DNA of 37,595 nt. It comes from Bacteroidales bacterium. Its GTDB lineage: Bacteria > Bacteroidota > Bacteroidia > Bacteroidales > Dysgonomonadaceae. How positions within the stretch are numbered: the stretch's first letter is position 1; every line of letters starts with the position of its first letter. This document shows positions 8,815 through 19,383 of this stretch, in pieces. The notes beneath the pieces were generated by a model. It worked only from the letters and a program-made list of their open reading frames with translations, was not told where the DNA came from and did no database searches. Location of the stretch: contig DURL01000101.1 of NCBI GenBank assembly GCA_012837345.1, positions 1 to 37,595 of the forward strand, written 5' to 3'. The position numbers were made by a program, and so were the translations under genes.

Positions 8815-11232
8815 CTATTTTTTTTTGATCTGATATTGCTTGCCCGCTTCGGTCCGGAGATCATACTCATAGACCTTTCGGAGCTCACTCTTCACGGCCA
8901 CAACCGCCTCATCGCTAATCAGAGGTTCTTTCACGGCTGCTTTTCGGAAGAGAGCATTGGGATTCACACCAGTGGCGGTGGTGAGTCCTTTGCCCTTCAG
9001 TGGCACATAAGAGCGGATACGCAGGTTCCCACCGAGTTGTGAGGTGACAATGGCCTCTTCCAGTGTCCCTTCTTTCCATTTTATTTCCACTTCGAATCCT
9101 CCACGGGCAACGATGCCTGAAACCGATCCGCGATCCCATTGCTGTGGCAGTGCCGGCAACAGATGCACCGCTCCGTCGTGACTCTGCAGCAGCATCTCCG
9201 CCACACCGGCTGTCAGGCCGAAGTTGCCGTCGATCTGAAAAGGGGGGTGGGCCGTGAAGAGGTTGGGATAGGTTCTCCCGTTTCTGTTGCCATCGGGACC
9301 GGCAAGCGTGAGCATATTCCGGACAATCCTGTAGGCATGATCCCCATCCAGGAGACGAGCCCAGAGGTTCACCTTCCAGCCGATGGACCAGCCGGTAGCC
9401 TGATCGCCACGATAGAGCAGCGACTGTCTGGCGGCATCAAACAGCTCCGGTGTGGTGTAGGGGGATATCTGGTTGCCGGGATAGAGACCATAGAGGTGCG
9501 ACACATGACGGTGTTCGTTTTTGGGGTCATCCACGTCCTGCAACCACTCCTGCAGCTGTGCATGTCTGCCGATCTGCATCGGCGGCAGCCTGTAGGCCAT
9601 GTCACGCAGCTGTTGGCTGTAATGCGGATCCCTGCCCAGCAGTTCGTTTGCTTCGGCTGTACGCGTAAACAGATCGAACAGCAGCTGGTTATCCATGGTG
9701 GTGCCGGCCGTCACAGGACCCTGCTCGGGCGACACAGATGGGCTTACCACCATCCATTTGTTGTCGGGGTCCGGAATCAGTGTGGAGAGGAAAAAGTCGG
9801 CCGCCCCCTTCATCACGGGGAAGTATTGTTTCAGAAAAGCCTTGTCGCCGGTAAACAGGTAGTGCTCCCAGAGATGCTGGCAGAGCCATGCACCACCGGT
9901 GGGCCACATCCCGGCTGCTGCAAAATCGACCGGGCCGGTGATTCTCCAGATATCGGTGTTGTGGTGTACCACCCATCCGTCGGCGTTGTACATGCTGCGT
10001 GCCGTATGTTGTCCGGTGCGACTCAGCTCCTCCATCATCCGGAAGAGGGGTTGATGCGTCTCGGTGAGGTTGGTAACCTCCGCCGGCCAGTAGTTCATCT
10101 CGGCATTGATGTTGAGCGTATACTTGCTGTCCCATGCCGGGTAGGTGCTGTTGTTCCAGATGCCCTGCAGGTTGGCCGGCTGTCCCCCCGGCTGTGAGGA
10201 GGAGATCAGCAGGTAACGGCCAAACTGTGTCAGCAGGGTGACAAGGGCGGGATCCTCTGTCTCTTTGAAAGAGGTGATCCGCTGTGTGGTGGTCCGCTTC
10301 CGGCTGTTATCCTGTTGTCCCAGATCAAGGCTGAATCGGTGAAACTGATGGCTATAGATCTCACTGTGACTTTTGAGCGCTTTGCTGTATTGCTTCGTGA
10401 GTGCCGCTCCCAGCAGTCCGGAGGCCACTGCGGCAGGATCCCTGTCCAGCGTTTGATAATCCCGGAAGCTGGTGCCAATGGAGAGGTAAAGTATCGCTTC
10501 CGTGGCGTTGGTGACGCGGATCTGCTCCTCACTTACCTCCACTGTCCCACCTTTCTGACGGATTGTTGTCTGAATCTCATATTCTATTTTCCCGTCGATC
10601 CCCTCATGGTCTACTCCCCTGCCACGCAGCACCAGCCGGTCACCTCTCTGCATGACGGTGTGTTGTGAGGGATTGCGGTAGGCCGCCGCAAACGAGATGC
10701 TTCTCTTTTTGTCGGCGGTCAGACGCAGGATGATCACGTCGTCGGCAAATGAGGAGAATAGCTCACGCGTGAAGGTGATGCCGTTCACGTTGTAACGTGT
10801 TGTGGCGACAGCACGATCAAGGTCCAGTTCACGGTAGTAATCCTGCCACTTGTCGTGACCCTCGAAATGGAGCAGCAGGCAGCCGGCTGTCTGGTAGGGC
10901 ATGCCATGGGGACCCCCGAAGAAGGTCTCGTTGATCCGTTTGTCGGCCTCCCCATACGCTTTCCGGAAGATCATCTCCTGTACTTCCCTGAGTGCACCGG
11001 CTGCTTTGAGATTGTCGTTCCGGTGAGGTGCTCCTCCCCAGAGGGTCTCCTCGTTGAGCTGGATCTCCTCTTCTGCGGGATTGCCATAGACCATGGCACC
11101 CAGCCTGCTGTTTCCCAGGGGGAGTGCCTCTTCCCATACCTTCGCCGGTGTATCGTACCACAGCTTCAGCTCCTGTGCCGGGAGATGAAGTGAAAAGATG
11201 AGCAGGAGTGCCAGATATACGATTCGTTGCAT
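8815..11232 (-). CDS. GH95 alpha-L-galactosidase / alpha-L-fucosidase
   Basis: 805 aa with a signal peptide ([20 protein letters not shown]), so probably periplasmic. The GH95 signature is clear: an N-terminal beta-sandwich ([18 protein letters not shown]), the asparagine pair N374 and N376 in [10 protein letters not shown] that activates water, E503 in SVSPEQGP (general acid) and D668 in FQIDGNFG. Length is normal for the family. GH95 includes both alpha-1,2-L-fucosidases and alpha-L-galactosidases. The B. ovatus complex-xylan locus has a GH95 reported to act on L-galactose of corn xylan, and the xylan context here makes that the better guess. The start codon shares one base with the GH31 stop (TAATG), so translation is probably coupled. 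Three sugar-oxidation genes follow directly. Confidence 0.95.
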   Translation of the reverse strand: MQRIVYLALLLIFSLHLPAQELKLWYDTPAKVWEEALPLGNSRLGAMVYGNPAEEEIQLNEETLWGGAPHRNDNLKAAGALREVQEMIFRKAYGEADKRINETFFGGPHGMPYQTAGCLLLHFEGHDKWQDYYRELDLDRAVATTRYNVNGITFTRELFSSFADDVIILRLTADKKRSISFAAAYRNPSQHTVMQRGDRLVLRGRGVDHEGIDGKIEYEIQTTIRQKGGTVEVSEEQIRVTNATEAILYLSIGTSFRDYQTLDRDPAAVASGLLGAALTKQYSKALKSHSEIYSHQFHRFSLDLGQQDNSRKRTTTQRITSFKETEDPALVTLLTQFGRYLLISSSQPGGQPANLQGIWNNSTYPAWDSKYTLNINAEMNYWPAEVTNLTETHQPLFRMMEELSRTGQHTARSMYNADGWVVHHNTDIWRITGPVDFAAAGMWPTGGAWLCQHLWEHYLFTGDKAFLKQYFPVMKGAADFFLSTLIPDPDNKWMVVSPSVSPEQGPVTAGTTMDNQLLFDLFTRTAEANELLGRDPHYSQQLRDMAYRLPPMQIGRHAQLQEWLQDVDDPKNEHRHVSHLYGLYPGNQISPYTTPELFDAARQSLLYRGDQATGWSIGWKVNLWARLLDGDHAYRIVRNMLTLAGPDGNRNGRTYPNLFTAHPPFQIDGNFGLTAGVAEMLLQSHDGAVHLLPALPQQWDRGSVSGIVARGGFEVEIKWKEGTLEEAIVTSQLGGNLRIRSYVPLKGKGLTTATGVNPNALFRKAAVKEPLISDEAVVAVKSELRKVYEYDLRTEAGKQYQIKKK

Positions 11233-13877
11233 TATCTCTCTTTTTTATCCAGTAATGTGATCTTTTTTCTCTTTCCGTTGTAGGTGATTGTCACTGTTTC
11301 GCCCGGGTCAGATTGAGGCTTCATCACCAACAAACGGAAGGTGCGATGATGCTCCATGCCGGGGAAAGTACCTTTGCGTGCTCCGATCGTCAAGGTTGCA
11401 GCCGACTCGTTCCATCTCATCTCAATGGTGCTGCAGAGGCCCTTTTCATAGTGATAATTGTCCCCTTCATCTTCGTAGAGGGTGAAGGATGCATCGCTCC
11501 CCGGGTAGATGCGTATCTCCATCGGTTCATCCGATGGCTGTGAGGTCTGTTGCCCGGCAGGTCCCATCGGAATAATGGAACCGGCCCTGACAAAGAGGGG
11601 GATGGCGGTGAGATCGACCGGGACATCCAGTATCCGGCCTCCCTCAAATTGTTCCCCGCTCCGAAAATCGATCCACCCCTTCTCCTGTCTGGGAAGATAG
11701 AGCGACCATTGTTTTACCCCCGGTTCGGTTACCGGTGTCACCAGGAGCGAGGGACCGAACAGGAACTGATTTTTTTGTTCCAGCGCTGTCGAGTCGTCGG
11801 CAAAGTCCATCACCAGCGGACGCATCAGAGTGGAGCCGTACATGCTGACCCGCGATGCTTCCGAATAGATATAGGGGAGCAGCCGGTAGCGTAGATCGAG
11901 GGTCTGCGACACCACCTCTTCCACCGCTTCACCATATCGCCATGGCTCGGTGTTGCTCATGTAGCCATGTACCCGCAGCAATGGGAAGAAGGCAGCGGTC
12001 TGAAACCAGCGGATGAAGAGCTCGTGATAGAGTGTGTTGGAGTACTGGTCTGCGGGCCTGAAAAAGCCACCGGCGTCGTATGTCCACCAGGGCAGGCCCG
12101 TGCTCATCTGACCAAGCCCAGCGGTGATCTGGCGACGAAGTGTCTCCCAGTCGTGACCGACATCACCCGACCAGGTAGCGGTGCCATACCGCTGCATACC
12201 GGCAAAGGCGCTGCGTGTAAGGATGAAGGCACGCCGTGTGGGATCATCCTTTCGCAGTCCTTCAAATACCGTCCTGTTCACATAGAGTGGATACACATTG
12301 CGCAGCAGCTCGCCAGGCAGGGTGCCGTTCATTATCTTCCGGTGTTGCAGGTCATCATTCTCCGGTTCAGTGGCATCCAGCCACCAGGCATCGATGCCGT
12401 AAGGGAGCATCTTCGTGGAGAACTGCTTCCAATAGGCGGCAGCCGCCTCAGGATTGAAGAAATCAATCCACTCGCTGTCAGGGATATAGTATCCCTTTTT
12501 GTCCATCTCTTTGCCTACCTCCGACTGTTTGTCAATTTTCGACCAGACAGAGATCATCATCCGCAGGTTCATTGCATGCAGCTGGCGTACCATCTCTGCC
12601 GGATCGGGATAGCGCTCCTCGTCAAAGCGCATGGCATTCCAACCATGCTTACCCCAGTATTGCCAGTCCTGCACGATCACATCGACCGGAAGGCCCCTCT
12701 CCCGGAAGGTGCGGGCGTTCTCCAGCAGCTCCTCCTGTGTGTGGTAGCGCTCGCGGCAATGGATATACCCGAATGCCCAGCGCGGCAACATGGGTGTCGC
12801 ACCGGTCAGCTGACGGTAGCTTGCAATCACCTCGTCACCGTTCCCGGCAAAGATGGTGTAGTCGAGCGCCTCAGCCACCGGTGAGGAGAGGATGGTTTCA
12901 TCGGTGACCGCTCTCCAGTAGAGCTGCGGTCGATCCTGCTCCTCTCCCTCCACGATGACTTGATGGGTACCTTTCGACAGCTGCGCGATGAGTGAGGTGG
13001 TGGGTGGCAGCCAGATGTTGTTTACATCGACCAGTGTGTCGCCGTTGATCACCAGGTGATGCTTGCGCGCCATGGCCTGTCCCACGTCGAGCAGCAGTGC
13101 ATAGCTGCCGGCGGCAGGAAGCGTCAGCGTGCCGGTGAACCGGTTCATCTGTCGGGTCTCTCTTCTGTTACCGCTGGTGCCGGTGGCGTCCACCGTCACG
13201 CGCTCTCCCTGTTCATCATTGCGCAACAACGGCAGCACCTCCTCCGCCGGATTGAGGTCGGTGAGCCCGTAGTTGTTCCAGAGCAGTCCATACCCTTTGC
13301 TGGAGAGGATGAAAGGAATGGCTATCTGGCTGTTCACCTGTGTGAGCCGGCGTGACAATCCCCTGATGTTCAGCTGGCCGTCCTGAAACTGACCTGTGCC
13401 GAACAGATATTCGTCGGGAGGAGAGTGAAACCGCTGCATCACCTTGTATACCTCGATGTTATCCAGGCTGTCCGCCTCCATGATGCGCCCCCCTGCTTTT
13501 TCGCTCAGCAGGAGCGTTCCCTGCCGATCGGTAAAACTGAGCGTTCCTTTCTCCCGGTTGAAAATGGCAATGATCTGTTCCAGCTCCATCCTTATCGACG
13601 TTTCATCTTCACTCACCCTGTAGGGAGGTGGTGTCACCTGTTCGCTGTAGACCAACTCCTCCGGATATAGGCGTCTCTCCTTTTTTGTGAACGTGACACG
13701 GATGGAGCGTTCATTCAGCGGGGTGAGACGAAGCATACCCCCGCCGGTCTCGATCATCACTCCTTTCCCGGCATCAGGCACAGGAGACCGTGGTGATGCG
13801 CTGAACGACAGGAGCATCAACCAGCAGGCAATCAGGGAAACAGTTTTACAACGGGGCATTGCTGTAGAGCGTGGCAT
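11232..13877 (-). CDS. GH31 alpha-glycosidase with inserted PA14-like domain, probable alpha-xylosidase
   Basis: 881 aa from ATG 13877; the ATG at 13859 gives a more usual signal peptide ([19 protein letters not shown]) and may be the true start. The N-terminal beta-sandwich is interrupted at about residues 225-335 by a PA14-like domain ([21 protein letters not shown]). The GH31 barrel follows, with nucleophile D501 in WWLDATEPE and acid/base D572 in [11 protein letters not shown]31 enzymes with PA14 inserts in Bacteroidota PULs are typically alpha-xylosidases. An alpha-xylosidase fits complex xylans bearing terminal alpha-xylose, but alpha-glucosidase activity cannot be excluded. The gene is 19 bp from the GH43-CE6 gene and overlaps GH95 by one base. 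Confidence 0.93.
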   Translation of the reverse strand: MPRSTAMPRCKTVSLIACWLMLLSFSASPRSPVPDAGKGVMIETGGGMLRLTPLNERSIRVTFTKKERRLYPEELVYSEQVTPPPYRVSEDETSIRMELEQIIAIFNREKGTLSFTDRQGTLLLSEKAGGRIMEADSLDNIEVYKVMQRFHSPPDEYLFGTGQFQDGQLNIRGLSRRLTQVNSQIAIPFILSSKGYGLLWNNYGLTDLNPAEEVLPLLRNDEQGERVTVDATGTSGNRRETRQMNRFTGTLTLPAAGSYALLLDVGQAMARKHHLVINGDTLVDVNNIWLPPTTSLIAQLSKGTHQVIVEGEEQDRPQLYWRAVTDETILSSPVAEALDYTIFAGNGDEVIASYRQLTGATPMLPRWAFGYIHCRERYHTQEELLENARTFRERGLPVDVIVQDWQYWGKHGWNAMRFDEERYPDPAEMVRQLHAMNLRMMISVWSKIDKQSEVGKEMDKKGYYIPDSEWIDFFNPEAAAAYWKQFSTKMLPYGIDAWWLDATEPENDDLQHRKIMNGTLPGELLRNVYPLYVNRTVFEGLRKDDPTRRAFILTRSAFAGMQRYGTATWSGDVGHDWETLRRQITAGLGQMSTGLPWWTYDAGGFFRPADQYSNTLYHELFIRWFQTAAFFPLLRVHGYMSNTEPWRYGEAVEEVVSQTLDLRYRLLPYIYSEASRVSMYGSTLMRPLVMDFADDSTALEQKNQFLFGPSLLVTPVTEPGVKQWSLYLPRQEKGWIDFRSGEQFEGGRILDVPVDLTAIPLFVRAGSIIPMGPAGQQTSQPSDEPMEIRIYPGSDASFTLYEDEGDNYHYEKGLCSTIEMRWNESAATLTIGARKGTFPGMEHHRTFRLLVMKPQSDPGETVTITYNGKRKKITLLDKKER

Positions 13878-13896
13878 TGTAGTAATGATGGTTGGT

Positions 13897-16773
13897 TCAC
13901 TTGTTCAGGATGGAGAGCATCTGATCGGCATAGCGTTCACCCAGCATCCTGTAACCCTCGGCGGAGAAGTGAAGATTGTCAGGTCCGTCTTTACAACCGG
14001 CAGAAGAGATGACATAGCTGTTGGGAATCACCTCAGGCAGTGTCTGAATAATCTCATTCATCGATGCGCAGATGCCCCCCTGATCGGCATGTACCACCTC
14101 ACCAGCCAGCAGTGGCACGGAGTTGGGTGCCAGACCCACATCATTGAGCAGACGGTCATACACCTTTTTCACTTTCAGCGGCCATTCCTTCTCACCGGTA
14201 TTCGATTCACCCTGATGCAGCAGGATTCCCTTGATGACGCCACCGTTTTTCTGGGCAAGTTGTGCCATCTCCACGAGACGTTTGTAGGGGTTGCCATCAT
14301 ACTCCGCAACCATGCTCTTCAGCCAACCGGGAGAGGTGGAAACATACTCCTGGAAGTTCTCCTTATCGAAAAGCTCAATCTTGCATCCACCCACAGCTAC
14401 GTTGATGACTCCTACTTTGATGTGAGGGGGTAATTCAGCCGTCATCTTGCGTCCGAAAAAGTCAACCGGTCCCAGACCTGTATGGCAACGTACCAAAGGA
14501 GGGATGGCTTTGTACCACTCACCTTTCACCCGTCCCAGGTCGGGGCAGTCAACTGTCTGCAACACCATGAACCGATCATCGATGCCGGTGGTATCTTCCG
14601 GTTTGAACCGTACATGTCCTTCCATGTTCGATTGCCCCAGGCAGAGATAGACATGCATCTCTTCTTTTTGTGTCTTAAACTGAATCTGATAAGTCTTCAC
14701 CACACCGTTAAAATCAAATTCAACCTTCGCAACACCCGTAGGTGAGTCAGCCTGTGTCACTGTTGCTTTCACCTTCTTATGATTGGAAGAAGCGCTCACA
14801 GTGGGGGTCATGGTTGTACCGAAAGGTAGCATATAGGAAGTCTCAAAAAGATTATATCCTACAATACCGTTTGCATTGGTCGATCTGACAGGGTGAGCTG
14901 GAATCTCAATCTCATTGCCGTTGACGGTGATGGTGACCGATGGAACCACCGGAGGAGCGATCTTCTTCTTTTTCGAACTGAAGCCAAGGCCTGTCAAATC
15001 GAAAAGTTCGGTTGATTTCGGACCTTCCGCTACCAGGAAGATGGCATGCTTGCCGTCGAGGTGATCTACATAGCGGGCCACATCGATTGTATAGTGTGTC
15101 ATCTCCTGTGCTGAGTTGGCCGGAACCACAATTTCCCCAATCTTGGTTCCTTTCCAGGTCTCATTCTCCCAGGGACCGTCGAGCCATACATTCACCTTGA
15201 ACGCATCCGATGTCCTGGGTGTCAGGAACAGATTGAATGCGGTTTTGTTTCTTTTTTTGGTTCCCTTGAATGCTTTCAATCCTTTGGTCTCGTTTTTCAA
15301 ACCACCAAAGCCGAAGTACTTGTAACCGATCACATGACCATCCTTCACATTGCCGATTGGCATGTGGCTGTTCCAGATATCCCATGCATCCTGCTGGATG
15401 CTGATATCCGAAAGGTAGCAAGCATAGCCGGCGGAATAGTATTGATAGGGATCGAGACCGTAGATGTGGAACCCTTCGGAGGTGACTTCCGCACCTTTGT
15501 ACTCTCTCCCTTTGCCGTCTTTGGCGCTCCATATTTTGTCATCGCCGTAGGGATCGTATGCCCTGATTGTCACCATACCCCCTTCCGATACCGGCTTCTC
15601 ATCCCATTCCACCTTGATGGGAGCCACCATCGGCTGGCGTGCAAAGCCGAAGCTGCGCGGCGGCCTGTGGTAAAAGACATACCATTGGTCGTTGATCAGC
15701 TCGATGCTGCCATGGGTGTTGTGCCCGGCGTAGGATGTTTCGATAGCCGATCCATCGCGGTTCAATACCGGAGCCCTCGAATCGACCAGCACCCCACCAC
15801 TTCTCCAGGGACCCAGGGGAGAGTCACCCACTGCATAACGCAGGGTAGAGTTGGAGCTTTCAATACCGTAGTCAGGACCTGAATATCCGCTGAAAACCGT
15901 GACATACTTGTTGCCCACCTTGCGGATGGAGGATGCTTCAAAGAAGTTGAATGTCTTGAGGTCCTGATCGGGGTAGATCTGCGGGTATTTTGTGCCTTCC
16001 GGATCACGGATCATACCGTAACGGGCACTTGCAGGCAGGAAATAACTGATCACCTCTGTTCCCGGTCTGAGTGAATACATGGTGTTCTGATCCAGCTGGG
16101 CGGCCAGCGATCGCTGGAATCCCCAGTAACCGTAAGCCCTGAAACCAATCTCATAATCGGGGTCGGCGGGATCGGTGACATACTCAATATAGACAGCCGG
16201 ATCAAAACCCAGGATGCTTCCGGGAATGGTACTTTTGCCATCTTCGGTCAGATTGATGGGGGTGAAAGGACCATCGGGGCGACTTCCCTTGGCAACCATC
16301 GCCTCTCTGCGTGGTCCACGGCTGTGCGGATAGAGATAATACTCTTTCGTGCCATCCTTCTTTCTGACCTCTATCAGGTCGGGGGCATACATTACATCCC
16401 ACTGACCATCTATCTGATAGGTAAAGATAGGGCCTTCATCTCTCCAACTGGAGAGATCCTCCACGGGTGCAGACCACATTCTGATATCTGGGCCGCAGTA
16501 ACTGGTAACGCGCAGGTCATGCGAGCCGATGATGTAGGCGCGGTATTTACCCGGATTGTCAGGATCCTCAAAAACACGGGGTTCTCCATCGGGCAGGTGC
16601 TCCCAGAGTGGCAGATAGGGATTGCCGGCTCCCTGGTGTACATACTTTTCTCTTGGACTGTAGGGTGGTGTAGGATTGTGTTGCCCCCTCACCAGGGCAG
16701 TTGAGATGAGTAAAAGCCCCATACAGAGCATCATTAGTCTCTCTTTTTTAGAGGTTAATCGTAAATTTTTCAT
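13897..16773 (-). CDS. Two-domain enzyme: GH43 glycosidase fused to CE6-type acetyl xylan esterase
   Basis: 958 aa with an N-terminal hydrophobic signal (LMMLCMGLLLISTALVRG). Residues about 40-390 are a GH43 propeller of the DGEPRVF / YIIGSHD type, with pKa modulator D191 (GFDPAVY) and general acid E279 (FNFFEASSI). The base is probably the aspartate of LPDGEPRVF. A carbohydrate-binding-like beta-sandwich spans about 400-600 (YQYYSAGYACYLSD, HAIFLVAEG). An Ig-like linker follows at about 620-700. From about 705 comes an SGNH/SASA esterase with S715 in CLGQSNMEG, a conserved LLHQGESN block, and D932 with H935 in DNLHFSAEGYR. The protein should deacetylate xylan and remove a side-chain or terminal sugar in one polypeptide. 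The gap to the upstream GH115 is 43 bp. Confidence 0.92.
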   Translation of the reverse strand: MKNLRLTSKKERLMMLCMGLLLISTALVRGQHNPTPPYSPREKYVHQGAGNPYLPLWEHLPDGEPRVFEDPDNPGKYRAYIIGSHDLRVTSYCGPDIRMWSAPVEDLSSWRDEGPIFTYQIDGQWDVMYAPDLIEVRKKDGTKEYYLYPHSRGPRREAMVAKGSRPDGPFTPINLTEDGKSTIPGSILGFDPAVYIEYVTDPADPDYEIGFRAYGYWGFQRSLAAQLDQNTMYSLRPGTEVISYFLPASARYGMIRDPEGTKYPQIYPDQDLKTFNFFEASSIRKVGNKYVTVFSGYSGPDYGIESSNSTLRYAVGDSPLGPWRSGGVLVDSRAPVLNRDGSAIETSYAGHNTHGSIELINDQWYVFYHRPPRSFGFARQPMVAPIKVEWDEKPVSEGGMVTIRAYDPYGDDKIWSAKDGKGREYKGAEVTSEGFHIYGLDPYQYYSAGYACYLSDISIQQDAWDIWNSHMPIGNVKDGHVIGYKYFGFGGLKNETKGLKAFKGTKKRNKTAFNLFLTPRTSDAFKVNVWLDGPWENETWKGTKIGEIVVPANSAQEMTHYTIDVARYVDHLDGKHAIFLVAEGPKSTELFDLTGLGFSSKKKKIAPPVVPSVTITVNGNEIEIPAHPVRSTNANGIVGYNLFETSYMLPFGTTMTPTVSASSNHKKVKATVTQADSPTGVAKVEFDFNGVVKTYQIQFKTQKEEMHVYLCLGQSNMEGHVRFKPEDTTGIDDRFMVLQTVDCPDLGRVKGEWYKAIPPLVRCHTGLGPVDFFGRKMTAELPPHIKVGVINVAVGGCKIELFDKENFQEYVSTSPGWLKSMVAEYDGNPYKRLVEMAQLAQKNGGVIKGILLHQGESNTGEKEWPLKVKKVYDRLLNDVGLAPNSVPLLAGEVVHADQGGICASMNEIIQTLPEVIPNSYVISSAGCKDGPDNLHFSAEGYRMLGERYADQMLSILNK

Positions 16774-16816
16774 CAGTGTTCAGTTATCATGTGGTACAAT
16801 ATATCATTTCTTGACT

Positions 16817-19375
16817 CTATTCTCTTTTCATCTGATGTTCCGCACCCTTGCGACTGCTTTCCGGGGGACCCAGATAGGCTGGGTTCAAACCACCCGTGTT
16901 GATTACAATTTTCTGCAGCACGATTCCCTGATCCAGAACACGATAGCGGAGGGTGTGGATGCCGGGCTCAGTGACGGTGTGCCTGGTAGTGGATCGGATG
17001 ATATGCTCAGCCTGCCACTGCCCCAGCTCACCACGGTAATGACCATTGAAATTGACCTGCTGTGGTCTCCCTCCATCGAAGTTAACCTCGTAGCGCAATC
17101 CTCTGTTATCGTTGAAGTTGAGGGTGGGTGCCAATATCAGTTGCACTTCAACTTCTCCTGTTGATTCAAAGAGGATGTCATACTCCAGGTAAATATCCTC
17201 CTCCGGTGAGGGATATTCATTTTGTGGCAAGGTGGTGACACCCGACAGGGTTTTTCCAAAGTGGGGAATCACTGTCCAATGGATGGTACCGCTCTCTTGG
17301 CGACGGGCAAAATTTTCTGCCTCAATGGACACATATCCGTTTTGCTCAATGAAAATCTTTTCTGCTGCTGCCTCCTCCGGTGTGATGTAGGTGACACGGG
17401 GTATGATGTTGCGAGGGGGTTGCTGCCAGGAGGTGTAGCCGATACGGGGCTGGTCCATCATATGTGCCCATTTGCCATCGGCGATGACCTCGTTGTATTC
17501 CACCTGCAACAATGAGTCGCGCGTAAAACACTCTTTCACCTGGTCGGCATATTGGTTGGCACGCAGATCTTTTTTTTCCGCCAGATGGCGGTTCATTGCC
17601 ACGGCGTAGTACATCTCATAGAGGTTGCTGCTGGCATTTACCGGATAGAGCACCAGCTGATAGTAAGCATCCCACAGCTTTGCCGGCAGTTGTGCATAGA
17701 GACGAAAAGCATCAAGTGCCAGAGCGCGGTACTCGTTCACCACTCTTTCAAACTCACCGTAGTGTGCCAGGCTGTAGGTCTTTTCGTTCAGCATTTCCGG
17801 GGTGACCCTTCTGTTGTATTTCGCATAGAGGGTGAGGATACGGGCAATCTCCTCTGCGTGGGTTGCACCAAACTGTTGTGCAGCCCACTCTCTGGTATGT
17901 TCCACCAGGTTTTGCGGATTAAATTGTGCGGGATCCCAGGCCATATCGAGAAAGAAACTGATAGGGTACTCCATCGGTTTGAGGTCTCCTACGTTGACGA
18001 TCCAGAGCTTTTCCACCCCATGCTCATAGGCAAGGTTCATCTGTTCCCATACCCGCTGAATGGGATTGATGTTGATCCATTTGGAATTGCGCGGAGCTCC
18101 CACATAATCGAAATGGTAATAGATGCCGTAACCCCCTTTTCTGGGTTTGGCATCCATGCCGGGCAGCTTACGGATGTTCCCCCAGTTGTCGTCGCACAGG
18201 AGGAGCGTCACATCATCCGGCACCCGCATCCCGTGGTCATAGTAATCCTGTACCTCTTTGTACAATGCCCATACCTGTGGTGTCTGTTCCGCTTTTTTGC
18301 CGGTCACCTCGCTGATGATCTTTCGCTGATCCGCCACGATCTTTTCCAAAAGAGCGATGTTCACACCCTCTTCCATCGCTTCGTCGCCATCACCCCGCAT
18401 GCCCACGGTCACCACCTTCTCCCAGTCGCGACTTCGTTCGATGCCATATCGCCACGATTGTTGCAGTGCATCGGCGTTTTTGTTGTAGTCCCAGATATCG
18501 GGGAGGTTGTTTCGCTGCACATACCGGTGCCAGTCGGTCTGTGCCATCGCCATCGGCTCGTGGTGTGAGGTGCCCATGATGATTCCCATCTCGTTCGCCA
18601 AAACACCGTTTCGAGGATCATCATCGTAAAAGGCACTGCCCCACATTGCCGGCCAGAGATAGTTGCCTCTCAGGCGTAGGATCAATTCGAATACCTTCTC
18701 ATAGAAGGCACTGTTGAACCCTCCGAAGGTAGCGTTGGCCCATCCACTCAGTGCCGGTGCTTCATCGTTGAGGAAGATACCGCGGTAGGTCACTGCCGGT
18801 TCGCCGTCGCTATAACTTCCTTTTTGAAAATAGAGCGCCTCTTTTCTCTCTACCGGCACATCGGCCCAGTAGTACCAGGGTGAGACCCCTATCTGTTTCG
18901 AGAGCTCGTAGATGCCATAAATGGTTCCTCTCTTATCGCTGCCGGCAATCACGATGGCTTCCGCAACACCCTCACAGGGGTTGGATAGTGACTCAATGAG
19001 ATACATCTCATGCTTCCCCTTAAGTTTCGTTGCATCAAGCTTCTTTTGCTTTATGAGGGCGTCAATGGCAGAACCTGTTCCCAGGGTGCCGATGATGATT
19101 AACGGCATTTCGGTAGGGGTGAACGTTATCTGGAGGCCGGGGAGATGCCCGGTGACCTTTTCAAAATCAGTTTGCAGGTCGGAGACTGCACGTTCGATTC
19201 CTTTATCTGCGCCCGGGAAAAGCAGGATCTCCGCTCTCCTGTCGCCATTAAAAAGCACCAGGCTGTTCTCCTGCTGCTGTCTGGTGATGAAACGCTCCGC
19301 TGCATTCAGACCAGAGGTGATGAAGACGATGGCCGAAATCAGGATGAGAATAATTACTCTTTGTTTCATAAGCAT
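16817..19375 (-). CDS. GH115 xylan alpha-1,2-(4-O-methyl)glucuronidase
   Basis: 852 aa with signal peptide (QRVIILILISAIVFITSG); ATG 19369 is an alternative start two codons in. The GH115 core is unmistakable: GTIYGIYELSKQIGVSPWYY, the block YLWPAMWGSAFYDDDP with GTSHHEPMAMA, and LLCDDNWGNIRKLP. The C-terminal part (from about 690, FIEQNGYVSIEAENF) is the usual beta-sandwich that completes the active site. Family members remove (4-O-methyl-)glucuronic acid from internal as well as terminal xylose residues, which GH67 enzymes cannot do. It is predicted to act in the periplasm. The start lies 8 bp after the GH8 stop, firmly inside the operon. It is the most specific pointer to glucuronoxylan as the target. 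Confidence 0.97.
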   Translation of the reverse strand: MLMKQRVIILILISAIVFITSGLNAAERFITRQQQENSLVLFNGDRRAEILLFPGADKGIERAVSDLQTDFEKVTGHLPGLQITFTPTEMPLIIIGTLGTGSAIDALIKQKKLDATKLKGKHEMYLIESLSNPCEGVAEAIVIAGSDKRGTIYGIYELSKQIGVSPWYYWADVPVERKEALYFQKGSYSDGEPAVTYRGIFLNDEAPALSGWANATFGGFNSAFYEKVFELILRLRGNYLWPAMWGSAFYDDDPRNGVLANEMGIIMGTSHHEPMAMAQTDWHRYVQRNNLPDIWDYNKNADALQQSWRYGIERSRDWEKVVTVGMRGDGDEAMEEGVNIALLEKIVADQRKIISEVTGKKAEQTPQVWALYKEVQDYYDHGMRVPDDVTLLLCDDNWGNIRKLPGMDAKPRKGGYGIYYHFDYVGAPRNSKWININPIQRVWEQMNLAYEHGVEKLWIVNVGDLKPMEYPISFFLDMAWDPAQFNPQNLVEHTREWAAQQFGATHAEEIARILTLYAKYNRRVTPEMLNEKTYSLAHYGEFERVVNEYRALALDAFRLYAQLPAKLWDAYYQLVLYPVNASSNLYEMYYAVAMNRHLAEKKDLRANQYADQVKECFTRDSLLQVEYNEVIADGKWAHMMDQPRIGYTSWQQPPRNIIPRVTYITPEEAAAEKIFIEQNGYVSIEAENFARRQESGTIHWTVIPHFGKTLSGVTTLPQNEYPSPEEDIYLEYDILFESTGEVEVQLILAPTLNFNDNRGLRYEVNFDGGRPQQVNFNGHYRGELGQWQAEHIIRSTTRHTVTEPGIHTLRYRVLDQGIVLQKIVINTGGLNPAYLGPPESSRKGAEHQMKRE

Positions 19376-19383
19376 CTAACTAT

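Noticed and set aside
9139-10197. A 352-codon plus-strand open frame opposite the GH95 gene
   Set aside because: It lies wholly antisense to a gene with full family motifs; the peptide is rich in His, Gly and Val without domain motifs, as expected of a shadow frame.
11967-12884. A 305-codon plus-strand open frame opposite GH31
   Set aside because: Antisense to the GH31 catalytic region and of shadow-like composition.
17552-18568. A 338-codon plus-strand open frame opposite GH115
   Set aside because: Antisense to the conserved GH115 core, with no recognisable motif or start signal.
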